64,000 bases of DNA, from the NCBI RefSeq assembly GCF_900167145.1, contig NZ_FUWG01000002.1, forward strand, positions 1 through 64,000, read 5' to 3'. This stretch comes from Treponema porcinum (lineage in GTDB: Bacteria; Spirochaetota; Spirochaetia; Treponematales; Treponemataceae). This document shows positions 1 through 7,378 of this stretch, piece after piece. Both the position numbers and the translations under genes were made by a program. Each line of letters begins with the position of its first letter. Positions within the stretch are counted from its first letter, which is position 1. The notes under the pieces were generated by a model. The model had not been told where the DNA came from. It saw nothing but the letters and a program-made list of their open reading frames with translations, and made no database searches.

Positions 1-253
1 CTTCATCCTTCTTTTGAAGTTTTGCTTCAAGTTCATCGATTTTCTTCTGCTGGGCTTTTTCTGTAATGTCCGGTCTGGTACGGTTGAATATCATTGCCGC
101 ATTTTCCAAGAATTCTTTCTTCCAGTTCAGGATCATGTTTGGATGAATGTTGTTTTCCTTTGCAACATCGCTGACCGCTTTTCCATCCTGAATAACAGCC
201 ATCACAACTTTCAATTTTTCTTCTGCCGTAAAAGTTCTTCGCGTTCTTCCCAT
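1..253 (-). CDS. IS3-family transposase OrfA (3' end off window)
   Basis: First 84 residues of an OrfA protein, starting MGRTRRTFTAEEKLKVV. Residues about 7-55 form the helix-turn-helix that binds the IS ends, with the family pattern A-V-S-D-V-A-K-E-N-N-I-H-P-N-M-I-L-N-W-K-K-E. Residues 65-84 begin the charged, leucine-containing coiled coil that mediates multimerisation. In this family OrfA is fused to the DDE transposase OrfB by programmed -1 frameshifting; OrfB would lie to the left of base 1. The start follows an AAGGA ribosome-binding site at about 8 bases. Continues past the window edge. Confidence 0.85.
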   Translation of the reverse strand, partial: MGRTRRTFTAEEKLKVVMAVIQDGKAVSDVAKENNIHPNMILNWKKEFLENAAMIFNRTRPDITEKAQQKKIDELEAKLQKKDE

Positions 254-321
254 AAGGTGTCCTTCCTTTGTATTATACACCTTATTAGCTTTGCTGTTTT
301 AGTCCAAGTTGCGGTTAGGCA
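1..321 (-). mobile_element. IS3-family insertion sequence, orfA end (partial)
   Basis: The 5' end of an IS3-family element lies here, reading leftwards out of the window. It is recognised from its OrfA protein and from the terminal sequence, which on the minus strand starts TGCCTAACCGCAACTTGGAC and is followed by a short leader. The boundary is put at base 321 because IS3 elements end in 5'-TG and because a coding frame resumes directly beyond it. OrfB and the other end lie outside the window, so the target duplication cannot be checked. Confidence 0.75.
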
Positions 322-1299
322 TTACAAGAACGTAATCCTAATGATTGGGAGGCTACTTTTTTTTACGCTTGGTTTGAAAACGAAAAAAACTTTAATAGTT
401 ATTTTAAAATTGCAGAAGATTTGATTTTTAAATTAGAGCAGGAAAAGCAAATTGAAGCAGCAGATACATTATATAACTTTTTTAAGAAAATAAACTTTTC
501 TTTCTATAATAAAGAACAGCCCTTTCCGCTAAAAGATAATGAGTTATATTACAATTTTTTAATGCGTTTTTTTAATGAAAAAAATGAAGCTGTCATTGAA
601 CATGCAATGTATTTAACTAATTTTATGTATAAACGAGAAAATTTCTATTTTGAAATTTTGAACAGGAATGACAGCATTTATTCTAAATTTATTCAAACAT
701 ATCGTTCTCTTGCCTATTCAACACCAAATACTTACGCAAGCGATGATGAATGTGTAAATATAATAAAATCCGCCGAAACTGATATTGAAAAAATAAATAT
801 GTCATTCGAATCTGAGGAAGATAAAAAGGACACTTATTTGAAATATTACAAATGGCTTATTGAAGAATGTGCAGATAGATTAAAACCTGCAAGTATACAG
901 TACATAGAAGCCAGAATAAATGAACTTTGCTTATCATATACAGTAACAGATGAAGTAAAAAAAATTGCTAAAAAAAATTTGCATAAATATAATGCTGAAA
1001 AAAGACATACAAAAGCTAAAAAGCGACGAGCATGGTTCAGCAAATTTTCAACTGCCTTATTAGCACTATTATCTATTGCCGGCATAGCATTACTATATAA
1101 GACATCTCATCCTTTTAGGGGTTTTCTTTCGCTGATAACTTTAGGAATTCTTAATTTATATGCGGCCATCTATTCATTAGATTATGAAATTAATAGTAAC
1201 TCTGAAAAAATCGTACGTGTGACTCTTAAACTAATAATTTTATTTATCTTAATTATTATATTTTTATTTTTAAATGAGCATGAATTTTTCTGGATTTGA
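322..1299 (+). pseudogene. 5'-truncated membrane-anchored protein of unknown function
   Basis: An open frame begins at the IS boundary with no plausible start: the first codons read LQERNPNDWEATFFYAWFEN and the frame is closed by a TAG inside the IS end. The product is about 325 residues. It has a helical, charged body (to about residue 235) followed by two or three hydrophobic segments, and ends in a hydrophobic stretch plus NEHEFFWI. The missing N-terminus may have carried a zinc ribbon or another domain, but that is speculation. Translation could restart at internal codons such as the TTG at 421. It is AT-rich like the next three genes and overlaps the next gene by 26 bases. I do not recognise the family. 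Confidence 0.6.
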
Positions 1300-1504
1300 C
1301 AAAGAGTTTTTTATAGATTTACATAAAATAGCACAAGATATTGTACAAAAAATGATTAATAAAGATTGTTTTTCGGATGCAATTTTTAATGAACATATCA
1401 AAAACTATAAAAATCTTTCTTCAGAACAAATTAGCGAAATTAAAAGACTTGCAAAAGTAATGTTTAAACGCACAAAAGAAGTAATGTTAACATACGAGAG
1501 GTAA
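1274..1504 (+). CDS. Small hypothetical protein (76 aa)
   Basis: A 76-residue acidic/basic helical protein without signal peptide, membrane segment or known motif. It starts within the end of the preceding gene (26-base overlap; a second ATG at 1280 is possible) and ends three bases before the SPFH gene, so it is probably translationally coupled inside a four-gene cassette. Composition is as AT-rich as its neighbours. No function can be given from sequence; the context suggests a partner of the SPFH/zinc-ribbon protein. Confidence 0.6.
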   Translation: MSMNFSGFDKEFFIDLHKIAQDIVQKMINKDCFSDAIFNEHIKNYKNLSSEQISEIKRLAKVMFKRTKEVMLTYER

Positions 1505-1507
1505 AAT

Positions 1508-2629
1508 ATGTCCCTATTCAAAAAAAATCAAAATGAATCTGCTTTTACTGGCGGTAAAAAACATTTTCTAGATGTAATCAAAAACTCTGGTAATGGCAAT
1601 CTGCTTGTATATCAATGTCCGGAAGAAGATTTCAATACAGGTTCTACATTAATTGTTCAGGAAGGCGAACAGGCAATTTTCTTAAAGGATGGAATTACTC
1701 AAAATGTTTTTGATGCCGGAAGACATGTTCTCTCTACAGATAACTATCCTTTTTTAAGCCGAATCGTAAATGCCTTTTCTGGCGGAATCAGCACTTTTAA
1801 TTGCAAAGTTTATTTTGTACGCACAGCTTCTTCCATGGAAATTCTTTGGGGAACTGCAAGTCCTATTCAAGTACGTGATCCTGTTCAGATGATAATGACA
1901 AGTTTGCGTGCACGAGGATCTCTTAAAATTTCTGTATGCAACGGACAAACTTTTCTTTCAAAACTGTTAGGAAATAATGTAAACTTTTTAACACAAGATG
2001 GAATTGTCCTGTTTTTCAGAAACGAAATGATGGCACACATCAAAAGTCAGATTGCAAAATATATAAAAGAATCTGGAGAAGAAATTTTAGGCATCTGTTC
2101 ACAACAGGAAGAGCTTTCTTTAAAATTAAAACCTAAAATTGACAAAGTTCTTGAAGAATATGGCGTTAAACTTTTAAAGTTTTCTATTTCTGCAATTGAT
2201 ATTCCAGAAAATGACCCTAACAGACAAAAACTTGAAACCGCTTATTCAACAAAAAGGGAATCCCAAATATATGGAGATGAGTATCAAAAATTTGTTGCCC
2301 GGGAAGTTGTTACAAATCTTTCTAAAAACGATAACGCAGCAGGCATTGCCGTTATGGGAGCAGGAATGAACGCTGCAGGAGGCGTTGGAAATATGTTTGC
2401 AGGAGCCGGAAAAGAACTTTTTAATAATACTTTAATCAATTCAACAAGTCCAAATATTTCATCCGGTATAAAATGCATAAAATGCGGTGCAATAAACAAA
2501 ACTGACGCAAAATTCTGTTCAGACTGCGGTTCACCTATAGAGAAAAAATGTTTCTGCACAAAGTGCGGAACAGAACTTACATCAGGTGCAAAATTCTGTT
2601 CTGGCTGCGGTACAAAAATTGGAGGCTAG
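1508..2629 (+). CDS. SPFH domain protein with C-terminal double zinc ribbon
   Basis: 373 residues. Residues about 35-260 match the SPFH (stomatin/prohibitin/flotillin-like) fold of the family often annotated as virion core protein, of which Bacillus YdjI is a member. A glycine/alanine-rich linker (about 275-300, GAGMNAAGGVGNMFAGAG) leads to two zinc ribbons: CIKC...CSDCG and CTKC...CSGCG. YdjI belongs to a membrane-stress operon with a PspA homologue, so a membrane-associated scaffold role is likely here, but this is inferred from the family. Start has an AGAGG ribosome-binding site. The neighbours are small membrane or helical proteins of unknown function in the same direction with almost no gaps. 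Confidence 0.8.
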   Translation: MSLFKKNQNESAFTGGKKHFLDVIKNSGNGNLLVYQCPEEDFNTGSTLIVQEGEQAIFLKDGITQNVFDAGRHVLSTDNYPFLSRIVNAFSGGISTFNCKVYFVRTASSMEILWGTASPIQVRDPVQMIMTSLRARGSLKISVCNGQTFLSKLLGNNVNFLTQDGIVLFFRNEMMAHIKSQIAKYIKESGEEILGICSQQEELSLKLKPKIDKVLEEYGVKLLKFSISAIDIPENDPNRQKLETAYSTKRESQIYGDEYQKFVAREVVTNLSKNDNAAGIAVMGAGMNAAGGVGNMFAGAGKELFNNTLINSTSPNISSGIKCIKCGAINKTDAKFCSDCGSPIEKKCFCTKCGTELTSGAKFCSGCGTKIGG

Positions 2630-2632
2630 AAA

Positions 2633-3013
2633 ATGAAAAAAAAATCACTTTTTATAATTATAATAGACTTAATCGTTTTGGCATGTTTCAATGCAATATT
2701 TTTTATAAATTTAAAAGAATCTATTGCTCAAACATGGCTTGCCTATAGCTTTACAACTTTTTCTTTTTTAATGATAATTTTCACACCTATTTTTATAGGA
2801 AAATCAAAATCTCCGTATTTATTTACTGTTGTAAATACAGGACTTGCATTTCTCTATTTTCTTATTAATATAGTCGTATCAGTGATATCACTGATTTATA
2901 TGAAATTCTCTATAAAATTCTTACTTAGCTTTTATATAATTCTAACAGCAATATACCTAGTCTTTTTTCTTTTGATGCTTATTATTGGAAAAAAACAAAA
3001 GGATATGAAATAA
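2633..3013 (+). CDS. Four-helix integral membrane protein, unknown
   Basis: 126 residues with four hydrophobic segments at about 5-25, 37-55, 62-86 and 94-118, and a basic C-terminal tail (GKKQKDMK). The start ATG lies 3 bases after the stop of the SPFH gene, whose 3' end supplies a GGAGG ribosome-binding site. Together with the truncated membrane protein upstream this gives the cassette two membrane components. No family recognised. It is the last gene of the AT-rich cassette. Confidence 0.65.
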   Translation: MKKKSLFIIIIDLIVLACFNAIFFINLKESIAQTWLAYSFTTFSFLMIIFTPIFIGKSKSPYLFTVVNTGLAFLYFLINIVVSVISLIYMKFSIKFLLSFYIILTAIYLVFFLLMLIIGKKQKDMK

Positions 3014-3190
3014 GCATAAAACAACCCTTGTAATTTTCATAAACAACTGTTTTATTTCTTTTTAATTGTTTTGCAAGGCAACAAACTTTCTCATTCATAT
3101 AATAAACTGCCTTGCAAAAAAAATTTGTTAAAAGAATTCCCTTCTGACTGCCACCCTTCTCAGTCCGCCTGATAAAATTACATTACGGTT
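3014..3190. other. AT-rich intergenic stretch with an inverted repeat
   Basis: Separates the accessory cassette from the metal-resistance operon. It contains a 12-base inverted repeat, TTTTGCAAGGCA at 3069-3080 and TGCCTTGCAAAA at 3108-3119, with a 27-base loop. It could be a weak terminator of the cassette, but the arm is followed by A's then T's rather than a clean T-run, so the assignment is uncertain. Nothing else supported. Confidence 0.4.
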
Positions 3191-3191
3191 C

Positions 3192-3220
3192 TTGACAAAC
3201 CATTCCGTTATTACTAATAT
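3192..3220 (+). promoter_or_regulatory. Sigma-70 promoter of arsR-zntA operon
   Basis: TTGACA at 3192-3197, a 17-base spacer, then TAATAT at 3215-3220. This is a near-consensus vegetative promoter. The -10 box lies inside the left arm of the large palindrome, so bound repressor would block RNA polymerase. Confidence 0.8.
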
Positions 3221-3252
3221 ATGAACAAATGTTCATATATTAGTAATAACGG
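3205..3252. promoter_or_regulatory. ArsR/SmtB operator: perfect palindrome, 22-base arms
   Basis: Bases 3205-3226 are the exact reverse complement of 3231-3252, separated by AAAT. The core ATATGAACAAATGTTCATAT fits the family operator pattern TGAA-N6-TTCA. It spans the -10 box, the predicted start of transcription and the first two bases of the GGAGG ribosome-binding site. The arms are much longer than one dimer needs, so there could be more than one dimer bound or an additional RNA hairpin. Confidence 0.8.
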
Positions 3253-3259
3253 AGGCTTT

Positions 3260-3595
3260 ATGGATTCACAGACTGTTGGCACTATGCCGGACGAGGACAC
3301 TCTCTTTGATCTGGCGGAACTGTTCAAGATTTTTGGAGATTCTTCGCGGATAAAAATCCTGTTTGCACTCTTTAAAAAAGAAATGGCAGTAAATGAACTT
3401 TCTGCGTTTCTTTCAATGACGCAGTCGGCGGTAAGCCATCAGCTCAGAATTTTGAAAACGAACGGTCTTGTAAAATTCCGCCGCGACGGAAAATCTCTGA
3501 TTTATTCGCTTGCGGACGGACACGTAACGTCAATCCTTAGCCAGGGACTAGAGCATATAGGAGAGGGCGTAGGGAAAACTTATTGTTCATCATAA
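3260..3595 (+). CDS. ArsR/SmtB-family metal-sensing repressor (Zn-type)
   Basis: 111-residue winged-helix repressor. The recognition helix is in MTQSAVSHQLRILKTNGLV, followed by the wing FRRDGKSLIYSL. The C-terminal alpha5 helix keeps a full SmtB-type zinc site: Asp-x-His, then His 11 residues on and Glu 3 further (DGHVTSILSQGLEHIGE). The alpha3 cysteine site of CadC/ArsR is absent, so Zn (or Cd/Co) sensing through alpha5 is expected. The start at 3260 has GGAGG 4 bases upstream; the earlier in-frame ATG at 3221 lies inside the operator and at the transcription start, so it was rejected. It should repress itself and the ATPase downstream. Confidence 0.9.
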   Translation: MDSQTVGTMPDEDTLFDLAELFKIFGDSSRIKILFALFKKEMAVNELSAFLSMTQSAVSHQLRILKTNGLVKFRRDGKSLIYSLADGHVTSILSQGLEHIGEGVGKTYCSS

Positions 3596-3614
3596 AACTG
3601 GTTTCCCTGCGCCT

Positions 3615-3639
3615 CGCGGTTTTGCAACGCAAAACTGCG
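3615..3639 (+). repeat. Hairpin with TTTGC-AAC-GCAAA core
   Basis: An 11-base-pair stem (one G-U pair) closed by an AAC loop lies between the repressor and ATPase genes. No T-run follows, so it is not a normal terminator. It may lower transcription or stabilise RNA between the two genes. The same core, TTTGCAACGCAAA, recurs at 34591-34609. Confidence 0.5.
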
Positions 3640-3697
3640 GTTATGGAGTCCTAAATTAAAAAATTGATTGAGGCGTAATTATAATAGGGGGTTATTT

Positions 3698-5710
3698 ATG
3701 GAAGAATGTAAACACTGCCATACAGGCGGAAACGAGGTTGAGGAACACGAAGAAGAAATGTCCCTTAAAAAAATTATTATTGCGGCAGTTTTGTTTGCGC
3801 TGGGGCTTGCGGTTGAGCATATTCCGCTTGCGTTCTTGAACGAATACCTGAGTTTTTTGGGAAACGGCGCGGATGCTTCCCGGATTTTCAGCGGCGTCAT
3901 CTACCTTGCCGCGTATCTTGTCTGCGGAAAAAACGTTGTCATCGGCGCGCTCCAAAATCTGTTTAAGGGAAAGATTTTAGACGAACAGTTTTTAATGACA
4001 ATCGCTTCGCTGGGTGCAGTATTCACCGGCGAATTCCCGGAAGCGGTTGCAGTTATGCTGTTTTATCAGGTGGGAGAATATTTCCAGGATTATGCGGTAG
4101 ATAAATCGCGCGATTCAATTCAGGCGCTTATGAACATACGCCCGGACACAGCGGACGTCATTCGTAACGGAAAAACGGTAACCGTTGACGCATGCGACGT
4201 TAAGACAGGCGAAACGGTTGTCGTAAAACCGGGAGAGCGTATTCCGGTGGACGGCATCATCACAAAGGGAAAAACTTTCATCGATAATTCCGCGCTTACA
4301 GGCGAATCCGTACCGCTTGAAGTATTTGAAGGAAACGAAGTTTTCTCCGGTGCAATAAACACAGCGTCTGTAATTGAAATAAAAGCCGTCCGCATTGCAG
4401 AAGAATCTGCCGCAACACGAATACTTCATCTTGTTGAAGAATCTGCTGCAAAAAAAGCAAAGTCCGAGCGGTTTATCACCCGTTTTTCAAAAGTCTATAC
4501 ACCTATTGTTTGCGCACTTGCCGCAGCAGTAGCTGTCATTCCGCCGCTTGTCCTTAAATTCGGTTTTCCGCAGCTGTTTGCACAATACGGCTGGAACGTC
4601 TGGATTTACCGTGCGCTTATTTTCCTTGTAGTTTCCTGTCCGTGCGCAATAGTAATTTCAGTTCCGCTTACGTTCTTTGGAGGAATAGGAGCCGGAAGCC
4701 GTCAGGGAATTCTTGTAAAGGGAAGCGGAGCTCTTGAAACTCTTGCCACAATAAAAACTGCTGTTTTTGACAAGACCGGTACACTTACAAAAGGCGTATT
4801 TGTCGTAACAGACGTTCACTGCCTTCACCCGGAAAAATTTCCTGAAGATGAACTTATTGCAATCGCAGCCCACGCGGAAATCTATTCAAATCATCCTGCG
4901 GCAAAATCACTTAAGGCAGCACACCATGGAGAATGCTGTTCGCTTGCAAAAGTAACAGATGCTCAGGAAATCAGCGGCGAGGGAATAAAGGTATGCCTTG
5001 ACGGAAAGACCGTTCTTGCAGGAAACGAACAGCTTATGCAAAATCAAAACGTAACAGGATATGAAAAATGCAGCATGACGGACGCAGGAACGGTCGTTCA
5101 CGTTGCGGTAGACGGCGAATATGCCGGACACATCATCATTTCTGACCGCACAAAAGAAGATGCAGCACAGGCAGTGAAAGAACTTCATTCGCTCGGCGTG
5201 AATAAAATCGTTATGCTTACCGGCGACAATCAGACTACGGCAGAAGCAGTTGCAAAAGAAACAGGCGTTGATGAATTCTACTCAAATCTTCTTCCGCAGG
5301 ATAAAGTTACAAAGGTGGAAGAACTTATTTCACAATTGAATGACGGCAGGAAAAAACGCGGTGCACTTGCATTTGCCGGAGACGGTATCAATGATGCACC
5401 TGTTCTTGCGCGTGCAGACGTTGGTATTGCAATGGGCGGACTTGGTGCAGACGCGGCGATAGAATCGGCGGATGTTGTAATAATGGACGACGAACCTTCA
5501 AAAATTGCGGCGGCAATACGCACGTCAAGAAAGACGCTTTCAATCGTAAAGCAGAACATAATTTTCTCGCTTGCCGTAAAAATTGCAATTATGGTTTTGG
5601 GAGCAGCAGGCATTGCAAATATGTGGCTTGCCGTGTTCGGAGATACAGGCGTTGCAGTCCTTGCAATTTTGAACGCAATGCGCGCTACAGCAAAGGTGAA
5701 AAAATCCTGA
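3698..5710 (+). CDS. zntA: Zn2+/Cd2+-exporting P1B-type ATPase
   Basis: 670 residues. A short Cys/His N-terminal segment (CKHCHTGG, then an acidic stretch) replaces a full heavy-metal-associated domain. The CPC metal-binding motif of helix 6 (SCPCAIVIS, about residue 312), phosphorylation motif DKTGTLT (Asp about 358), SNHPAAKS (HP motif, about 398) and GDGINDAP (about 561) are all present. The TGES actuator motif is also intact. CPC plus SNHP fits the Zn/Cd/Pb subgroup, agreeing with the SmtB-type repressor upstream. Start chosen at 3698 because AGGGGG lies 6 bases upstream; an earlier in-frame start at 3668 has none. Its 3' end overlaps the convergent cardiolipin synthase gene by 26 bases. 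Confidence 0.9.
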   Translation: MEECKHCHTGGNEVEEHEEEMSLKKIIIAAVLFALGLAVEHIPLAFLNEYLSFLGNGADASRIFSGVIYLAAYLVCGKNVVIGALQNLFKGKILDEQFLMTIASLGAVFTGEFPEAVAVMLFYQVGEYFQDYAVDKSRDSIQALMNIRPDTADVIRNGKTVTVDACDVKTGETVVVKPGERIPVDGIITKGKTFIDNSALTGESVPLEVFEGNEVFSGAINTASVIEIKAVRIAEESAATRILHLVEESAAKKAKSERFITRFSKVYTPIVCALAAAVAVIPPLVLKFGFPQLFAQYGWNVWIYRALIFLVVSCPCAIVISVPLTFFGGIGAGSRQGILVKGSGALETLATIKTAVFDKTGTLTKGVFVVTDVHCLHPEKFPEDELIAIAAHAEIYSNHPAAKSLKAAHHGECCSLAKVTDAQEISGEGIKVCLDGKTVLAGNEQLMQNQNVTGYEKCSMTDAGTVVHVAVDGEYAGHIIISDRTKEDAAQAVKELHSLGVNKIVMLTGDNQTTAEAVAKETGVDEFYSNLLPQDKVTKVEELISQLNDGRKKRGALAFAGDGINDAPVLARADVGIAMGGLGADAAIESADVVIMDDEPSKIAAAIRTSRKTLSIVKQNIIFSLAVKIAIMVLGAAGIANMWLAVFGDTGVAVLAILNAMRATAKVKKS

Positions 5711-7289
5711 AACTCCAGCCAACAATCCGGGTTATAAGCGGAATTTTCTTGTAAGATTCCGCTGTAATCTGCCGGCAGTCCTTGAGCGTATTTTGGAAAT
5801 CTTCCTCAATATGCCCGATTTCAGGAGATTTATAGAGAAAAACGCCACATTCAAAATGGTGGAACAGGCTGCGGTAATCAAGATTGATTGAGCCAACCGT
5901 CGCCCTGTTTCCGTCAGAAACGAACGACTTTGCGTGTATAAAGCCCGGATTATATTCATAAACGCGTATTCCCTTTTCAATAAGCGTCTTGATGAACGTT
6001 CTTCCCACGCAGAATGTAATGTAATGGTCATAATGCTTTGGAACAATTACAGAAACATCCACACCGCGCTTTGCCGCAAATGAAAGCGCATTTATCATCG
6101 TGTTATCAAGAATTGTGTACGGCGTCATAATATGGACGTAATCGTGCGCCTTTGCAAGAATGTAGTTGTAGACGTTTTCTGCAACATCCTCCCCGTTGAA
6201 TGCATCATCACCATACGGAATCGTAACACCCTGCCCGGAATGTTTTTCGCACGGAACATCAGCAAATTTCCTGTACCCGGACGCCTCTTCCATCGTCTTA
6301 TTTGCTACGTTCCATAGCTGAAGGAACATAATCGTAAAAGTTCGGACTGCCGGTCCGTCAAGTCGGATTGCGGTATCTTTCCAGTAACCAAAGCGCGGAT
6401 GTTCATAATTTGCATATTCGTCAGAAATGTTTATTCCGCCTGTATAGACAGTCTTTCCGTCAATATCAAGGATTTTCCGGTGGTCACGGTTGTTCAGTCC
6501 TGTATCAAACACCGGGACGAACGGCATAAATATCTTTGCCTTAATGCCGCTTCGTTCAAGGTAACGCTCGTACCTTCTTGTAGAATACGCACCTGAGCCA
6601 AGACTGTCGTACAAAATCCGCACGTCAACGCCCTGCAAAGCCTTTTCACGCAAAATATCAAGAATTTCATGCCATATACGGCTCGGTTCAATAATAAAAT
6701 ATTCGATAAAAATAAAATGTTCTGCCGCCTTAAGACGTTCTTTTATATCAGCAAATGCTTCTTCGCCGCTTGGAAAATACGTTTCTTTCGTGCCTGTATA
6801 CGACGGATAGGAAGATGTCCTGCGCAAATACTCTGCAATGTCGCGAACTTTCGGGTATTCCTCAAAAACGGCGGACGAATCTTCCGTACCGGTAATCATA
6901 ACAGGTTCGGATTCTTTTTTTATAAGGCGAAGGCTTTTTTTCAGCCGCCGTCCGCCAAAATTCACCTTGCACATAAAATACAGCACAATTCCGAAGAACG
7001 GAAAAATCAAAATCGGAAACAGCCAGGCAAGTTTAAATTCATTTTTTCCCTGTTTGTTTGCAAGATAACTCAGAAAAAGAATGCTCAGCGCAAGGTTTGT
7101 CCATCCTAAGTACGGAATGAAACGTTCAAACCTCAAAACAAGCGTAAGATAAATTGCAAACTGGGCAAGCAGCAAAAGAATAATCAGAAGCATTTTTGAA
7201 TAGACAAACGGCTTCAAAAAACGCGCATATTTCAACGGAGATTTAAAATCTGATTCAACTCCCTCCCCACGTTCATTCTTCTTTTTCAT
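5685..7289 (-). CDS. cls: Cardiolipin synthase (phospholipase D family)
   Basis: 534 residues. Two N-terminal membrane helices and a third hydrophobic segment (to about residue 105) precede two PLD-type catalytic HKD motifs: HRKILDID (about 268) and HAKSFVSD (about 450). The product is a membrane enzyme that makes cardiolipin by joining phosphatidylglycerols. The start at 7289 was preferred over the ATG at 7307 because a TATATT box ends 7 bases before it and no ribosome-binding site exists for either. It overlaps the convergent ATPase gene at its 3' end by 26 bases and diverges from the methyltransferase gene. Confidence 0.88.
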   Translation of the reverse strand: MKKKNERGEGVESDFKSPLKYARFLKPFVYSKMLLIILLLLAQFAIYLTLVLRFERFIPYLGWTNLALSILFLSYLANKQGKNEFKLAWLFPILIFPFFGIVLYFMCKVNFGGRRLKKSLRLIKKESEPVMITGTEDSSAVFEEYPKVRDIAEYLRRTSSYPSYTGTKETYFPSGEEAFADIKERLKAAEHFIFIEYFIIEPSRIWHEILDILREKALQGVDVRILYDSLGSGAYSTRRYERYLERSGIKAKIFMPFVPVFDTGLNNRDHRKILDIDGKTVYTGGINISDEYANYEHPRFGYWKDTAIRLDGPAVRTFTIMFLQLWNVANKTMEEASGYRKFADVPCEKHSGQGVTIPYGDDAFNGEDVAENVYNYILAKAHDYVHIMTPYTILDNTMINALSFAAKRGVDVSVIVPKHYDHYITFCVGRTFIKTLIEKGIRVYEYNPGFIHAKSFVSDGNRATVGSINLDYRSLFHHFECGVFLYKSPEIGHIEEDFQNTLKDCRQITAESYKKIPLITRIVGWSFRIFSPLL

Positions 7290-7296
7290 ACGTTTA

Positions 7297-7325
7297 AATA
7301 TATACATAAATAAATGTTATGAAAA
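7297..7325 (-). promoter_or_regulatory. Promoter of cls, predicted leaderless
   Basis: On the minus strand TTTTCA (-35, 4/6), a 17-base spacer and TATATT (-10, at 7297-7302) end 7 bases before the ATG at 7289. Transcription would start at or within one base of the start codon. Confidence 0.5.
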
Positions 7326-7366
7326 CCTCTGAATGTCATTTTCAATGACTTTTTGAAGATTTCTGA

Positions 7367-7372
7367 TATACT
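7367..7372 (+). promoter_or_regulatory. -10 box of methyltransferase gene, predicted leaderless
   Basis: TATACT ends exactly 6 bases before the ATG at 7379 and there is no Shine-Dalgarno sequence between them. No convincing -35 box is seen. Confidence 0.45.
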
Positions 7373-7378
7373 GTTCCT

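Noticed and set aside
3221-3259. Upstream in-frame ATG for the ArsR gene
   Set aside because: Lies in the operator at the transcription start with no ribosome-binding site; GGAGG supports 3260.
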